From: JACPUX01 sp964517465
GTDB lineage: Bacteria; Pseudomonadota; Gammaproteobacteria; Burkholderiales; Casimicrobiaceae
Direction of reading: 5' to 3'
Assembly (NCBI GenBank): GCA_964517465.1
Contig: CAZFEK010000022.1
Coordinates: 1-64,000, forward strand
DNA: 64,000 bases
In this document: positions 1 to 8,334 of the stretch, piece by piece
Layout: every line of letters begins with the position of its first letter
Position numbering within the stretch: the stretch's first letter is position 1
Translations under genes and position numbers: made by a program
The notes under the pieces: generated by a model
The model's database searches: none
What the model saw: only the letters and a program-made list of their open reading frames with translations
Told to the model about the DNA's origin: nothing

Positions 1-29
1 CTGATGTCAGTTCCCCCATCTACCTCCCC

Positions 30-132
30 TGTAGGAGCGCCGGAAGGCGCGAGCTTTTGGTTTGGGTTTTTGGGTGATTGGGTCAGTCGGCGCATTCTCC
101 ACCGCCCGATCGCGGCTTCCGCCGCTCCTACA
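30..132. repeat. Inverted pair of REP-like palindromes (REPIN-like)
   Basis: Two copies of a short palindrome face each other. Positions 30-53 begin TGTAGGAGCG and form the hairpin GCGCC-GGAA-GGCGC. Positions 110-132, read on the minus strand, also begin TGTAGGAGCG and form GCGGC-GGAA-GCCGC. Both carry the GTAG head typical of REP elements mobilised by RAYT (TnpA-REP) transposases. The spacer is about 56 bp. They lie just downstream of lapD, a usual intergenic position. No RAYT gene is visible in this window. Confidence 0.7.
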
Positions 133-151
133 CGGCCGAATGCTGCGGGTT

Positions 152-2101
152 TCACACCTCTTGCGGTGGGCCTGCGATGAAGCCTTGATAGCCGCTGGCG
201 CCCAATGCGGCGAGTTCGCCAAGGGTGGTTTCGTCTTCGACGCCCAGGGCGAGCACTTCAATGTCGAGGGTCTTGGCAATATGCACGACGGAGGACACGA
301 AAAAGCGTTGTTGGGCGTCTTCCTTGAGTTGATGCAGGCAGCCGCGATCGAGTTTGATGTAGGCCGGCTTCAGACGCAGCAGATAGTCGAAGGCTTGGCG
401 ATGCAGGCCGAAATTGTCGACGGCAACCCCCGCGCCGTACATGCGTGCGAGGGCGGCGAAGCGCTCCACCGCGGCGAGGTCGCGCACGATGGCGAACTCG
501 GCGATTTCGAAGACGAGTTGATTGGCGAGGCGGCCCGCGTCGCGCAAGGCGGTTTCGAACCAAGCGAGGAAAGCTGCGTCTTGCACGCTGCGCACGGCGA
601 GGTTGACGGCGACTTGTCCGGTGAGGCGACCGCCCGGCGCGAGCGCGGCGAGCACGGCTTCGATGAGCTTGCGGTCGAAAAGGGTGGTGAGGTTGTGGCG
701 CGCGGCCATGGGCAGAAAGCGCGCGGCGCTGATGAGCTCGCCGGTGGTGCTGCGCAAACGCCCCATGACTTCGAATTGAAAGCGCTGTCTGCCGGGCAGC
801 GAAAACACGGGCTGTGCGACCAAAGCGAGGCGCTGCTGCTCCAGGGCTTCGGAGATGAGCGTTTTCCAATATCGCGAGCCTTGTTCGTCGCGCTCGTCGT
901 CGCCGCAGTCGAGCAGCAGAAAGGTTTCGCTGGGGCGATCGCCCGATTGCAGCATGGCCAAATCGGCCTTGGACATGAGTTGCGATTGGCTGAGGTGGCT
1001 TTCGAAATAGGCGCCGCCGATGCGCAGGTTCAAGGCTTCGGCGACTTGCTCTTCGCGCAGCACGAGTTCCAAGGCGCGCTTGAGCTCGCTGCCGACGCGC
1101 AAGGCGTCGTCGCGCCCGGCCACGGTGGCCAGTATGCCGAAGGTCGCACCCCCCAGACGGGCGCGTACGACTTGATGACCTTCGGGAAAAAGTTCCAAAA
1201 GTGCTTTGCCCAGCACCCGCAGAATTTCGTCGCCGGCCTTGTAGCCGGCGCGCGCGTTGAACTGCTTGAATTCGGTGAGTTCGAACATCACTAGGGCGCC
1301 CGGTTGCGGGTCGGTGGTGCCGTCGAGGCGAGTGCGCAGTTGTTCTTCGAAGGCACGGCGATTGTCCACGCCGGTGAGTTCGTCGTTATAAGCTTGGCGG
1401 CGAAGGCGCCGCGCTTCGTTGACGTGGGCGTCGAGGGCGTCGCGAAGTTTGCGCGACATGGCGTTCATGGCGCGCACCACGCTGGCGAGTTCGGGGGCGC
1501 GCGGCTTTTCGGTGACGGTTTGAAAGTCGCGTGCGGCGATGGCATGCGCTACGCGTTCGATGCCGTGCAGTGGGCGGAGCAGAGCGCGCAAAAAAGCGAG
1601 CAACAAGGCGATGGCCAGGGCATAGAGGCCGAGCATCCAGGCGAAGCTTTCCCAAGTGTTGTGCCACAGTTGCAGATAGGCGAAATTTGGATGACTCACC
1701 ACGATCACGCGCCCGAGTTGTTGCCAGCCCTTGGAGATGAGCGCTTCGGCGCTGGGCGCTTCGAGCGGAAAGATGCGCACAAACCACGCGGGTACCCCGG
1801 GAGGGGCTGGCGAGAGTTCTTTTTGCACGAGCACTTCGCTATTGGCGCTCAAGACGGAAACACGCCGAAAGTAGCCGCGATCGAAGACGGCGTTGACGCT
1901 CACTTCCGCCAGCACGTTATCGTGCGTGGCGAGCGGGTCGGCCAGCAGCAGGCTCAGCGAAGTGGCCGAGTCCTGCGCGTGGGATCCGAGTTGCTGCTGC
2001 AAATAGTTGCGCGCGTTGCCCAGATAGATCCATTGCAGACCGAGCAACAGCAGCAAGAAACCCAGCGAAAGACCAAACAGGAGTTGTCGGGAGAGTCTCA
2101 T
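152..2101 (-). CDS. lapD: LapD-like c-di-GMP receptor with degenerate GGDEF and EAL domains
   Basis: This inner-membrane receptor senses cytoplasmic c-di-GMP and in known systems sequesters the protease LapG, so that large adhesins stay on the surface. The 649 residues show a transmembrane helix at 6-26, a periplasmic LapD/MoxY-type domain with Trp126, a second helix at about 153-172, a HAMP linker, then GGDEF and EAL domains. The GGDEF signature reads GGATF (near residue 316) and the EAL position reads EVM (near 443), so neither domain should be catalytic, which fits a receptor. The ATG has an AGGAGG site. lapG lies directly upstream, as expected. Confidence 0.9.
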   Translation of the reverse strand: MRLSRQLLFGLSLGFLLLLLGLQWIYLGNARNYLQQQLGSHAQDSATSLSLLLADPLATHDNVLAEVSVNAVFDRGYFRRVSVLSANSEVLVQKELSPAPPGVPAWFVRIFPLEAPSAEALISKGWQQLGRVIVVSHPNFAYLQLWHNTWESFAWMLGLYALAIALLLAFLRALLRPLHGIERVAHAIAARDFQTVTEKPRAPELASVVRAMNAMSRKLRDALDAHVNEARRLRRQAYNDELTGVDNRRAFEEQLRTRLDGTTDPQPGALVMFELTEFKQFNARAGYKAGDEILRVLGKALLELFPEGHQVVRARLGGATFGILATVAGRDDALRVGSELKRALELVLREEQVAEALNLRIGGAYFESHLSQSQLMSKADLAMLQSGDRPSETFLLLDCGDDERDEQGSRYWKTLISEALEQQRLALVAQPVFSLPGRQRFQFEVMGRLRSTTGELISAARFLPMAARHNLTTLFDRKLIEAVLAALAPGGRLTGQVAVNLAVRSVQDAAFLAWFETALRDAGRLANQLVFEIAEFAIVRDLAAVERFAALARMYGAGVAVDNFGLHRQAFDYLLRLKPAYIKLDRGCLHQLKEDAQQRFFVSSVVHIAKTLDIEVLALGVEDETTLGELAALGASGYQGFIAGPPQEV

Positions 2102-2131
2102 GTCATCCTCCTAGGCGCGAGGCACGCAGGC

Positions 2132-2803
2132 CTACATGCGCTGTTCTTTCTCCATCTTCTGCAAAAGATCGCGCCAAAGGCGGATTTGGCTCGCGCTGCC
2201 GACGCGGCCGCTGGCGCGGGCGGTAAAAAGGTCTTCGTCGTTGAAGCTATAGACCGGTTCCAGGTCGTCGCGGCGCGAAGCGGGCAGCACGCGCGTTTCG
2301 AGATTGTCGAGAATGTAGGGGTCGGCGCCGGGTTCTGGGTAGTAGGCGAGCACCATGTGCGGTTGGTCCCAGCCGCGGGCCCGCACGTAGGTGATGCGTA
2401 GCTTTTGGATGGGGACGCCGAGGTCCTTGAGCGTGAAATATTTGCCGATGGAGTAGTCTTCGCAATCGCTGCCGTTCGAGGCCAGCGTTTCGACCGGCGT
2501 GGCCCAGTAGTCATTGACGCCCCAATGATCGCGGTCGTCGATGTAGGGCACGCGGTTCCAATGGGTGTTGCCTTGGTCGACCCAACGGCGTTCGAGTTCC
2601 TGTGTGCGCGCGGCGGCGTCGGCGAGGCGATGCTCTTGCATGAGTTTGCGCCAGTCGCCCAGGCGCTCGGTGCCTGCCTGGCCCCAACGCGCGGCGATAT
2701 GGCGCAGCAGTCCGGGAGTAAAATCGACGACGCCACCCCACACTCCCGCCGCGCTGGCGAACAAGACGACCAGGACGAAGGGGGTCGGGCAGCGTGGCCG
2801 CAC
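2132..2803 (-). CDS. lapG: LapG-type periplasmic cysteine protease
   Basis: Transglutaminase-like cysteine proteinase that in characterised systems cleaves the N-terminus of a LapA-type adhesin when c-di-GMP falls. With the GTG at 2803 as start the protein has 223 residues and opens with a hydrophobic secretion signal. The catalytic triad is visible as Cys114 (SDCEDYS), His149 (QPHMVLAYY) and Asp166 (YILDN). A longer reading frame continues upstream, but that part only overlaps the kinase gene in another frame and is not protein-like. The GTG lacks a clear ribosome site and lies 7 bp after the kinase stop, so coupling to it is likely. The adhesin substrate is not in this window. Confidence 0.88.
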   Translation of the reverse strand: MRPRCPTPFVLVVLFASAAGVWGGVVDFTPGLLRHIAARWGQAGTERLGDWRKLMQEHRLADAAARTQELERRWVDQGNTHWNRVPYIDDRDHWGVNDYWATPVETLASNGSDCEDYSIGKYFTLKDLGVPIQKLRITYVRARGWDQPHMVLAYYPEPGADPYILDNLETRVLPASRRDDLEPVYSFNDEDLFTARASGRVGSASQIRLWRDLLQKMEKEQRM

Positions 2804-2810
2804 GGGCCGC

Positions 2811-5012
2811 TCAGGCCTTGGCCTTTTTTCCGTAGGCGCTGTAATAGCCTTGGTACTTGCTGTAGCCGGTGTACTCGCCATAGTACTTGTCGGCTTTCTT
2901 GAAATCGAGCTGGTTGAGCACGGCGCCGATGAGCGGCGCGTTGGCTTTGCGCAGGCGCTTGACTCCTTGAGCGGCGACTTTGTAGGGCGTGGCATCGGCC
3001 TTGACCACATAGATGACGCCGGTGGACTCGCCGGCCACGACGAGCGAATCGCTCACCAGCTGCACCGGTGGAGTGTCGATGATGATGATGTCGAAGCGTT
3101 CCTTGAGTTTTCCGATGAGGTCCTTGAAGCGTTGCGAGAGCAAGAGCTCCAGGGGGTTGGGCGGAACGTTGCCCGAAGGAAGCAGAAGTGCTTCAGTGCC
3201 TTCGATGGGATAAATGCACTGCGACGCGTTTGCGGTCCCCGAGACCAAATCGGACAAACCCGGCGAAGTCTGTTCGATACCCAGCGATTTGCCGATCATG
3301 GGCCGGCGCATGTCGGCATCGACCAACAGCACCTTCTTGGTTAGCGCGTGCGAGAAGGCGAGGTTCATGGCGAAGGTGGTTTTGCCTTCGTTGGGCACGG
3401 AGGAGGTGACCACCAGAACCTTGTGCGGATCGTCGATCGCCGAAAGCAGCACGCTGGTACGCGCGGTGCGTATGGTCTCCGCAAAGACCGATTTGGGGTC
3501 GTCGAGGTAGAGGTGTTTAGGTCGCACATTGCGATCGTTCACCTTCGGAATTGTGGTGAGTACCGGCAGTCCAAGGCGGTGCTCGGTGTCATCGGTGTTT
3601 TTGACGGTGTTGTCGAGACGGTCGAGCAAAAAGGCGACCATGATGGAAAAGAAAAGTCCCAGCACGAAGGCGATGGCGATGATCTGAGTTTTGTTGGGTT
3701 TGATGGGTCCAGCGGCCGGAATGGCTGGATCGACGACGCGGGCGATGGTCGACTGCATGTTGTTGGTGGCCGTGGTTTCCTTGAATCGAGCGACGAACAT
3801 TTCGTAGATTTGGCGGTTGGATTGCACTTCGCGTTCCAGGACGCCCAGCTCGAACTCTTTGCGGTTGAAGCCTTGGATCTGGCTCTTCACTTCGGCCATG
3901 CTGCGCTCTTGCGATTGTTCGTTGGCGCGGGCGGCCTCGTATTCCTTGGTTAAGCCTTGAACCACGTTTTCCACCTGGCGGCGGGTATTTTCCTTGGCGG
4001 TCTTCAATTCGGCTTCGGCTTGCACCATCTTGGGGTGCTCCTTGCCGTAACGCTTCGAGAGTTCGGCGACTTTCTTCTCGGAATCGGCCTCGGTTTCCTT
4101 CAGCCGCGCGACCAGCGGGTTCTTTACCACCGCGGGCAGAGAATCGAACTGGGGGTTGGGCGAGGCACGCAGGGCCTTGACTTGATTATAGGCGCTCTCG
4201 GCCTCGGCGCGTTTCATGCGCGATTCGACCATGCTACGAGTCATGTCCTCGAGCTGCTTGGTGATGCCGCTCAAGGCCATGCCCTTGGTGTCGACGATGC
4301 GCTCGCGCTCACGAAAATCCTGAAGCGCTTTTTCCGATTGCGCCAGCTTTTCCTTGAGCCCCGCGAGCCGGCTGCTCAGCCATTCGCCCGCCTTCTGCGT
4401 CATGAGGTAGCGGGCCTCGAGGTCATTCTCGATGTAGGTGTCGGCCACCGCGTTAGCTACAGCGGCGGACAGATCTCGATCGTGTGACTCAAAGTGCACC
4501 TTGATGAGCTGACTCAAGCGTATGGGTTCGACAGAGAGCTGGCGGCTGAATTTCGCCACCACTGACTTTTCTATGCCTTCGCTGTTTAGCTCGGGTTCGA
4601 CGTAGCCAGCGCTTTCGGCCCACTTTTTCCAGAAAGGCTTTTCTTGTTGGCGCGGGTCGAACTCGGGGTGGGTAAGCAGGTTCAGTTTGCCCACGACCTT
4701 GCGGGCCAGCTCGCGCGATTTGAGGATTTCCGCCTGCGTTTGAAAGTACTCGCGATTGGCGCTGATGCCGCTATACACCTCTTCGATCGACAGGACCTTG
4801 GACTTGTTTTGTTCGATGAGCAAAGACGCGGTAGCACGGTAGACTGGCCGCATCATCGTGACCACCACGCCGGCAATCAGTGTAATCAGGAGCGCCAGGG
4901 CGAGGATGCTCCACTTGCGTTTGTTGATGCTGCGCCAGTATTCGACGACTTCGATGGTTTGCTCTTTCTCCTGCCAGGCTTGGAGAAGATCTTTGTGTGG
5001 GGCTTCGCTCAT
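2811..5012 (-). CDS. Polysaccharide co-polymerase / tyrosine autokinase (Wzc/GumC-type)
   Basis: Bacterial tyrosine kinase fused to a chain-length determinant, controlling polymerisation and export of exopolysaccharide at the inner membrane. The 733 residues comprise an N-terminal Wzz domain with a helix near residues 35-55, a long coiled-coil periplasmic region, a second helix near 440-460, then the kinase. Walker A (PNEGKTT, about 540), Walker A' (VLLVDADMRRP, about 562) and Walker B (IIIIDTPP, about 641) are intact. The tail carries eight tyrosines between 710 and 727, the autophosphorylation cluster of this family. It follows the export and barrel genes on the same strand. Confidence 0.93.
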   Translation of the reverse strand: MSEAPHKDLLQAWQEKEQTIEVVEYWRSINKRKWSILALALLITLIAGVVVTMMRPVYRATASLLIEQNKSKVLSIEEVYSGISANREYFQTQAEILKSRELARKVVGKLNLLTHPEFDPRQQEKPFWKKWAESAGYVEPELNSEGIEKSVVAKFSRQLSVEPIRLSQLIKVHFESHDRDLSAAVANAVADTYIENDLEARYLMTQKAGEWLSSRLAGLKEKLAQSEKALQDFRERERIVDTKGMALSGITKQLEDMTRSMVESRMKRAEAESAYNQVKALRASPNPQFDSLPAVVKNPLVARLKETEADSEKKVAELSKRYGKEHPKMVQAEAELKTAKENTRRQVENVVQGLTKEYEAARANEQSQERSMAEVKSQIQGFNRKEFELGVLEREVQSNRQIYEMFVARFKETTATNNMQSTIARVVDPAIPAAGPIKPNKTQIIAIAFVLGLFFSIMVAFLLDRLDNTVKNTDDTEHRLGLPVLTTIPKVNDRNVRPKHLYLDDPKSVFAETIRTARTSVLLSAIDDPHKVLVVTSSVPNEGKTTFAMNLAFSHALTKKVLLVDADMRRPMIGKSLGIEQTSPGLSDLVSGTANASQCIYPIEGTEALLLPSGNVPPNPLELLLSQRFKDLIGKLKERFDIIIIDTPPVQLVSDSLVVAGESTGVIYVVKADATPYKVAAQGVKRLRKANAPLIGAVLNQLDFKKADKYYGEYTGYSKYQGYYSAYGKKAKA

Positions 5013-5099
5013 CTGGAGTTACCTTTGCCGCCGGCGCGGCAAATAGCCGGCGCGACAGGATTGCGTTTGCTCAAGCGGGTTTGTGGGGCCGCTGAAGTA

Positions 5100-5666
5100 C
5101 TAGAAGAAACTCTCTTCCACGGTGACTACGTCGCCAGGATTTACCGTGGTGTTGAGGTCCACCTTGAGGGGTTTGTTGGTCGTATCGCCATCACGGATGA
5201 GGAAGATCTTGTTCAGCGAGGCCCGTTCCTTGAAACCTCCGGCGATCGACACCGCTTTGCGCACCGAAAGACCAGGCTGGTATGGGTAGCCGCCGGGTTT
5301 CTCGACCTGACCGTTGATGAAAAACTGCCGGTACTCGTCGATGGATACCGAGACGCGCGGGTTGACAAGATAACGTCCGCGCAGACCGTTGGCGATGGTG
5401 GTTTCGAGTTCACCCACGGTCTTGCCCGCGACCAGTAGTTCGCCGAGCACAGGATATGACAGCGTGCCGGCGTCGGTGAGGCGCACCTTGTCGCGTGCGA
5501 GGTCGTCTTCGCCGAAGACGCGAATGGTGATGACGTCGCCGCTACCCAGCTTGTAGTTGGACAAAGCGTCGCGCGGCGACTGCGCGGTGGCCACCGCCGG
5601 AAGCACGCTCAAAAGGCCTGTGCCGAACAGAAAAGCGAAACAGAAAAAGCGTGTCAGAAATGCCAC
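5100..5666 (-). CDS. Polysaccharide export protein (Wza-type, Poly_export/SLBB)
   Basis: Periplasmic or outer-membrane component of an exopolysaccharide secretion channel. The 188-residue product starts at a GTG and has a signal peptide ending near ATAQS. It continues with the polysaccharide export core (YKLGSGDVITIRVFGED) and an SLBB-like segment (INGQVEKPGGYPYQPG). It is short compared with E. coli Wza and lacks its C-terminal helix and lipobox cysteine, like the compact export proteins of betaproteobacterial eps clusters. It lies between the barrel protein and the autokinase, 26 bp after the former. Confidence 0.9.
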   Translation of the reverse strand: MAFLTRFFCFAFLFGTGLLSVLPAVATAQSPRDALSNYKLGSGDVITIRVFGEDDLARDKVRLTDAGTLSYPVLGELLVAGKTVGELETTIANGLRGRYLVNPRVSVSIDEYRQFFINGQVEKPGGYPYQPGLSVRKAVSIAGGFKERASLNKIFLIRDGDTTNKPLKVDLNTTVNPGDVVTVEESFF

Positions 5667-5692
5667 TGCTGAGAAACCTCGATGACCTGGTC

Positions 5693-6910
5693 TTAAAGCG
5701 TTCCGCCCAGCGTCAGCATGAACAGATTGCGATTGTAGTCGTAGGTGTCCAAGCTGGAGTCGCGACGCGCGTAGTCGTATTCGGCACCGACGCGCAGCCA
5801 GCGCTGGATCTTGTAATGGGCTCTCAGCCCGAGGCTATTGCGCCGGTCAGCGCGTTCAACGCCGTTGTAGGCGTCGTTAGCGAAGGCAGCGCTGGCCTCG
5901 GTGGTGAAGCGGCTAGACCAATCGTGTGTCCAGCGAGCCGAAAACTGCCGGGTGACGATGTAATTGCCCAGGCCGGAAGGATCGGTGGCGGCGCGCGAGG
6001 TGGTCAGATCGAGGTGCGAATAGGTGAGGGGGCTCCAGCGTCCGGCCGCTTCCCAACTGAAACCGGAGAAATCGGAACGCGAGGCGTCTTTAAAGTCTTT
6101 TTGCAGCAGACCGAGCTTCACGGTACCGGACGTCTTGGCCGTGGCGTCCCAGGTTACGCCCGTGAGGTAGCGGCGCTCGCGGTTGTCGAGCAAGGAGGCG
6201 TCGGTTCGGTAGTCGAGGTCGGTGTGGCTGGCCTGAAAGAGCATCGAGGTCTTGGGCGCTACGCGGTAATAAAAAGTGCCGCTGATGAAACCGGTGTTGA
6301 GATCGCCGAATTCGGTGATTTCGCGGTTGTTGTCGTAGCGTTTTTGCGCGAGGCCCGCGGCGACCTCGATGCGTCCTTGGGCATCTTTGGCGCCATAGCG
6401 GAACTCTCCCGCCAGGGCGGAGGAATGCCACAGATCGGGGGAGTCGCTGATGGCTCGGTCCGTGGAGCCGCGCGGGTCGTGCCGCTTGAGGTATTCGGCA
6501 TTCAACTTGAGGCCGGTGCGCGCATCGAAACTCAGATTGGCGGCGCCCGAGAGCTGGTGATCGCGATAGTTGTCGGCGCTGCTGTCCTTGAACCAGGCGT
6601 AGTTGCCGAAGTAGCCGGCGGTGAAAGTTTGCGGGCCGCTGCGCAATTCGGCGATGAGCGCGGGCGACAGCGTGGTGTACATGGAGCTAAGCTCGTTGTT
6701 GGGCGCCAAGCCGACGTTGTCGTTTTGCCCTATTCCCAGGGTCAGGGCCGGGTAAATCACTAGCGGTTCGGCTTTGACGCCGGCCGCGCCTTCGAGGGGC
6801 AGCAGCGGTTGGCCTTGGATGACTTGTTGTGCGAGCGCCCCGCTCGCGGGAAAGAGAACGCCAAGCAGCAAAAGTGTGGCGCGTTCTTGAACTACGTGCG
6901 GGATCTTCAC
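5693..6910 (-). CDS. Outer-membrane beta-barrel protein of the exopolysaccharide cluster (EpsL-like)
   Basis: Predicted outer-membrane barrel: after a signal peptide ending at GALAQ the protein alternates aromatic and polar strands rich in Tyr, Arg and Asp and ends in a strand with a penultimate threonine (LTLGGTL). This resembles the EpsL-type proteins of betaproteobacterial exopolysaccharide operons. I chose the GTG at 6910 because GGGAGG lies 8 bp upstream. An ATG at 6994 would add 28 residues that look like leader sequence. It is the first gene of the leftward block that continues to lapD. Whether it is a pore or a structural partner cannot be told from sequence. Confidence 0.8.
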   Translation of the reverse strand: MKIPHVVQERATLLLLGVLFPASGALAQQVIQGQPLLPLEGAAGVKAEPLVIYPALTLGIGQNDNVGLAPNNELSSMYTTLSPALIAELRSGPQTFTAGYFGNYAWFKDSSADNYRDHQLSGAANLSFDARTGLKLNAEYLKRHDPRGSTDRAISDSPDLWHSSALAGEFRYGAKDAQGRIEVAAGLAQKRYDNNREITEFGDLNTGFISGTFYYRVAPKTSMLFQASHTDLDYRTDASLLDNRERRYLTGVTWDATAKTSGTVKLGLLQKDFKDASRSDFSGFSWEAAGRWSPLTYSHLDLTTSRAATDPSGLGNYIVTRQFSARWTHDWSSRFTTEASAAFANDAYNGVERADRRNSLGLRAHYKIQRWLRVGAEYDYARRDSSLDTYDYNRNLFMLTLGGTL

Positions 6911-7324
6911 GGAAGATGCCTCCCAGGTGATATTGAGCCAACTTATTTTTCCGCCTGACCCGCTGCGCCAGAGCTTCGGCGCCAGACACCCCAAAAAAGC
7001 GAGAAAAGCGATGCGTATGATAACCGAACTTGCCCCCTAAAGGACAAGCAAATTGTGTATTTCCAAGGTGGATCGGGTGGCGCATTGTGGCTTTCTCGGC
7101 GGGTGCCCACTGATCCAGGGTGAAAAAATACCGGGTGTAAATGAAATTGTCATCATCCAAATGAATTAGATCAACCTCACGGGTTTTACGAACCGTCGCC
7201 CACCGGCGCGACTGCGCAGTCCAACCCCTCCCATTCGCCCTGATTCCCGTGCTCGCCGGTGCGGCCTACTGACGCGGCTGTACGCTTGGGTATAATCCCT
7301 TTGAAAGTTGACGTTCAAGGCGCT
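6911..7324. other. Intergenic region between the eps block and the nadK promoter region
   Basis: No convincing gene is seen. A weak minus-strand promoter may lie at 7017-7047 (TTGTCC, 19 bp, TATCAT), giving a leader of about 100 nt before the barrel gene. It overlaps an inverted repeat at 7029-7048 (CTTGCCC / GGACAAG). The rightward promoter near 7269-7296 is listed separately. Frames open across this stretch have no protein character. Confidence 0.4.
7269..7296 (+). promoter_or_regulatory. Sigma-70-type promoter upstream of nadK
   Basis: CTGACG at 7269-7274 and a perfect TATAAT at 7291-7296 are separated by 16 bp. Transcription would start near 7303 and read through the 31-codon reading frame into nadK. 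An inverted repeat TTGAA/TTCAA lies at the start of the transcript (about 7301-7318). Confidence 0.55.
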
Positions 7325-7420
7325 ATGGCCCAGCTCCACCCCGTTCGTTTGCTTGCCCTTACTGTTGCGGCGGCCCCGGTGTTTTTGGCGCTGGCGCGAG
7401 GCGAGGCGCATATTCGATAA
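7325..7420 (+). CDS. Possible 31-codon leader peptide before nadK
   Basis: A small reading frame begins MAQLHPVRLLALTVAAAP and ends at a TAA whose last base is the first base of an ATG in the nadK frame (7420). The peptide is mostly hydrophobic, like a signal sequence, and lies directly after a good promoter. The ribosome site (CAAGG) is weak. It could be a coupled leader peptide or a chance frame. No homologue is recognised. Confidence 0.3.
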   Translation: MAQLHPVRLLALTVAAAPVFLALARGEAHIR

Positions 7421-7449
7421 TGGAAAATCCTGACCGAAGTTCAGAGAAC

Positions 7450-8334
7450 ATGCGTTTTCCAAGTATCGGCCTAGTCGGTCGCCACAACAGCCCGGGCATC
7501 GCCGAGCCCCTGGAAAAGCTCGCACGCTGTCTGGCGGGACGGGGATGCAGTGTCACCATCGAGGCCGAAACGGCCGCCCTGACGCCCGTGGCGGGCTATC
7601 GCGCGGTACCGGCGGAACGCCTGGGGGCTGAAGTAGATCTGGTGATCGTGCTCGGCGGCGACGGCACCATGTTGTCGATTGCTCGGCTGCTGGCGCCCTA
7701 CGGCGTGCCGCTCATCGGCATCAACCAGGGCCGCCTGGGCTTTCTCACCGACATTGCACTCTCCGAGGTTGAAACCGTGCTGGCGGCAATGCTCGAAGGC
7801 GAGTTCGAGCAAGAGGAGCGGCGGCTTCTTGCATGCGAGCACGTTCGTGAGGGGAGCAGCCCGGAGCGCTCTTTGGCGCTCAACGACGTGGTGATCAATC
7901 GCGGCGTCACCGGCAGCATGATCGAGTGCGCCATTCACATCGACGGGCGCTTCGTCTCCAGTTTGCGCGCCGACGGGCTGATCGTCGCCACGCCGACGGG
8001 GTCCACGGCCTACGCCCTGTCCTCGCAGGGGCCGATCGTGCATCCGGCAGTGCCCGCCTTTGCGCTGGTGCCCGTTGCGCCGCATGCCTTGACCCATCGG
8101 CCGATCATCGTGAGCGATCAAAGCGTGCTGACCATTACCGTGCTCAAGGGGCGCGACGCCGGCCTGCATTGCGACGGCCAGTCGCACTTTCGCCTGCAGG
8201 AGGGTGAGGAAGTCCGCATCAGCCGCGCGGTAGAGCGCGTGCAGCTTCTGCATCCGCGCAGCTACGATTATTACGCCATGCTGCGCGAAAAGCTGCACTG
8301 GACGGAAACGCCCGAAAAGCTTCGCGCCCGCTGA
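7450..8334 (+). CDS. nadK: NAD kinase
   Basis: Phosphorylates NAD+ to NADP+ using ATP in the cytosol. The signature motifs are present: LGGDGTMLS near the N-terminus, NQGRLGFLTDI, the NDVVI loop, and VATPTGSTAYALSSQGPI in the nucleotide-binding C-terminal domain. The start is uncertain. MRFPSIGLVGR at 7450 matches the usual start of the family, whereas an ATG at 7420 is linked to the small upstream frame by a TAATG overlap and would add ten residues. The stop overlaps the recN start (TGATG), so the two form an operon. Confidence 0.93.
   Translation: MRFPSIGLVGRHNSPGIAEPLEKLARCLAGRGCSVTIEAETAALTPVAGYRAVPAERLGAEVDLVIVLGGDGTMLSIARLLAPYGVPLIGINQGRLGFLTDIALSEVETVLAAMLEGEFEQEERRLLACEHVREGSSPERSLALNDVVINRGVTGSMIECAIHIDGRFVSSLRADGLIVATPTGSTAYALSSQGPIVHPAVPAFALVPVAPHALTHRPIIVSDQSVLTITVLKGRDAGLHCDGQSHFRLQEGEEVRISRAVERVQLLHPRSYDYYAMLREKLHWTETPEKLRAR

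Noticed and set aside
62..2401. Long open frames on the plus strand opposite lapD and lapG
   Set aside because: They are antisense to intact, motif-bearing genes and their translations show no family features; such shadows are expected at high GC.
5651..6763. A 370-codon plus-strand frame opposite the barrel gene
   Set aside because: Antisense to a coherent outer-membrane protein with signal peptide; low-complexity valine and glycine composition.
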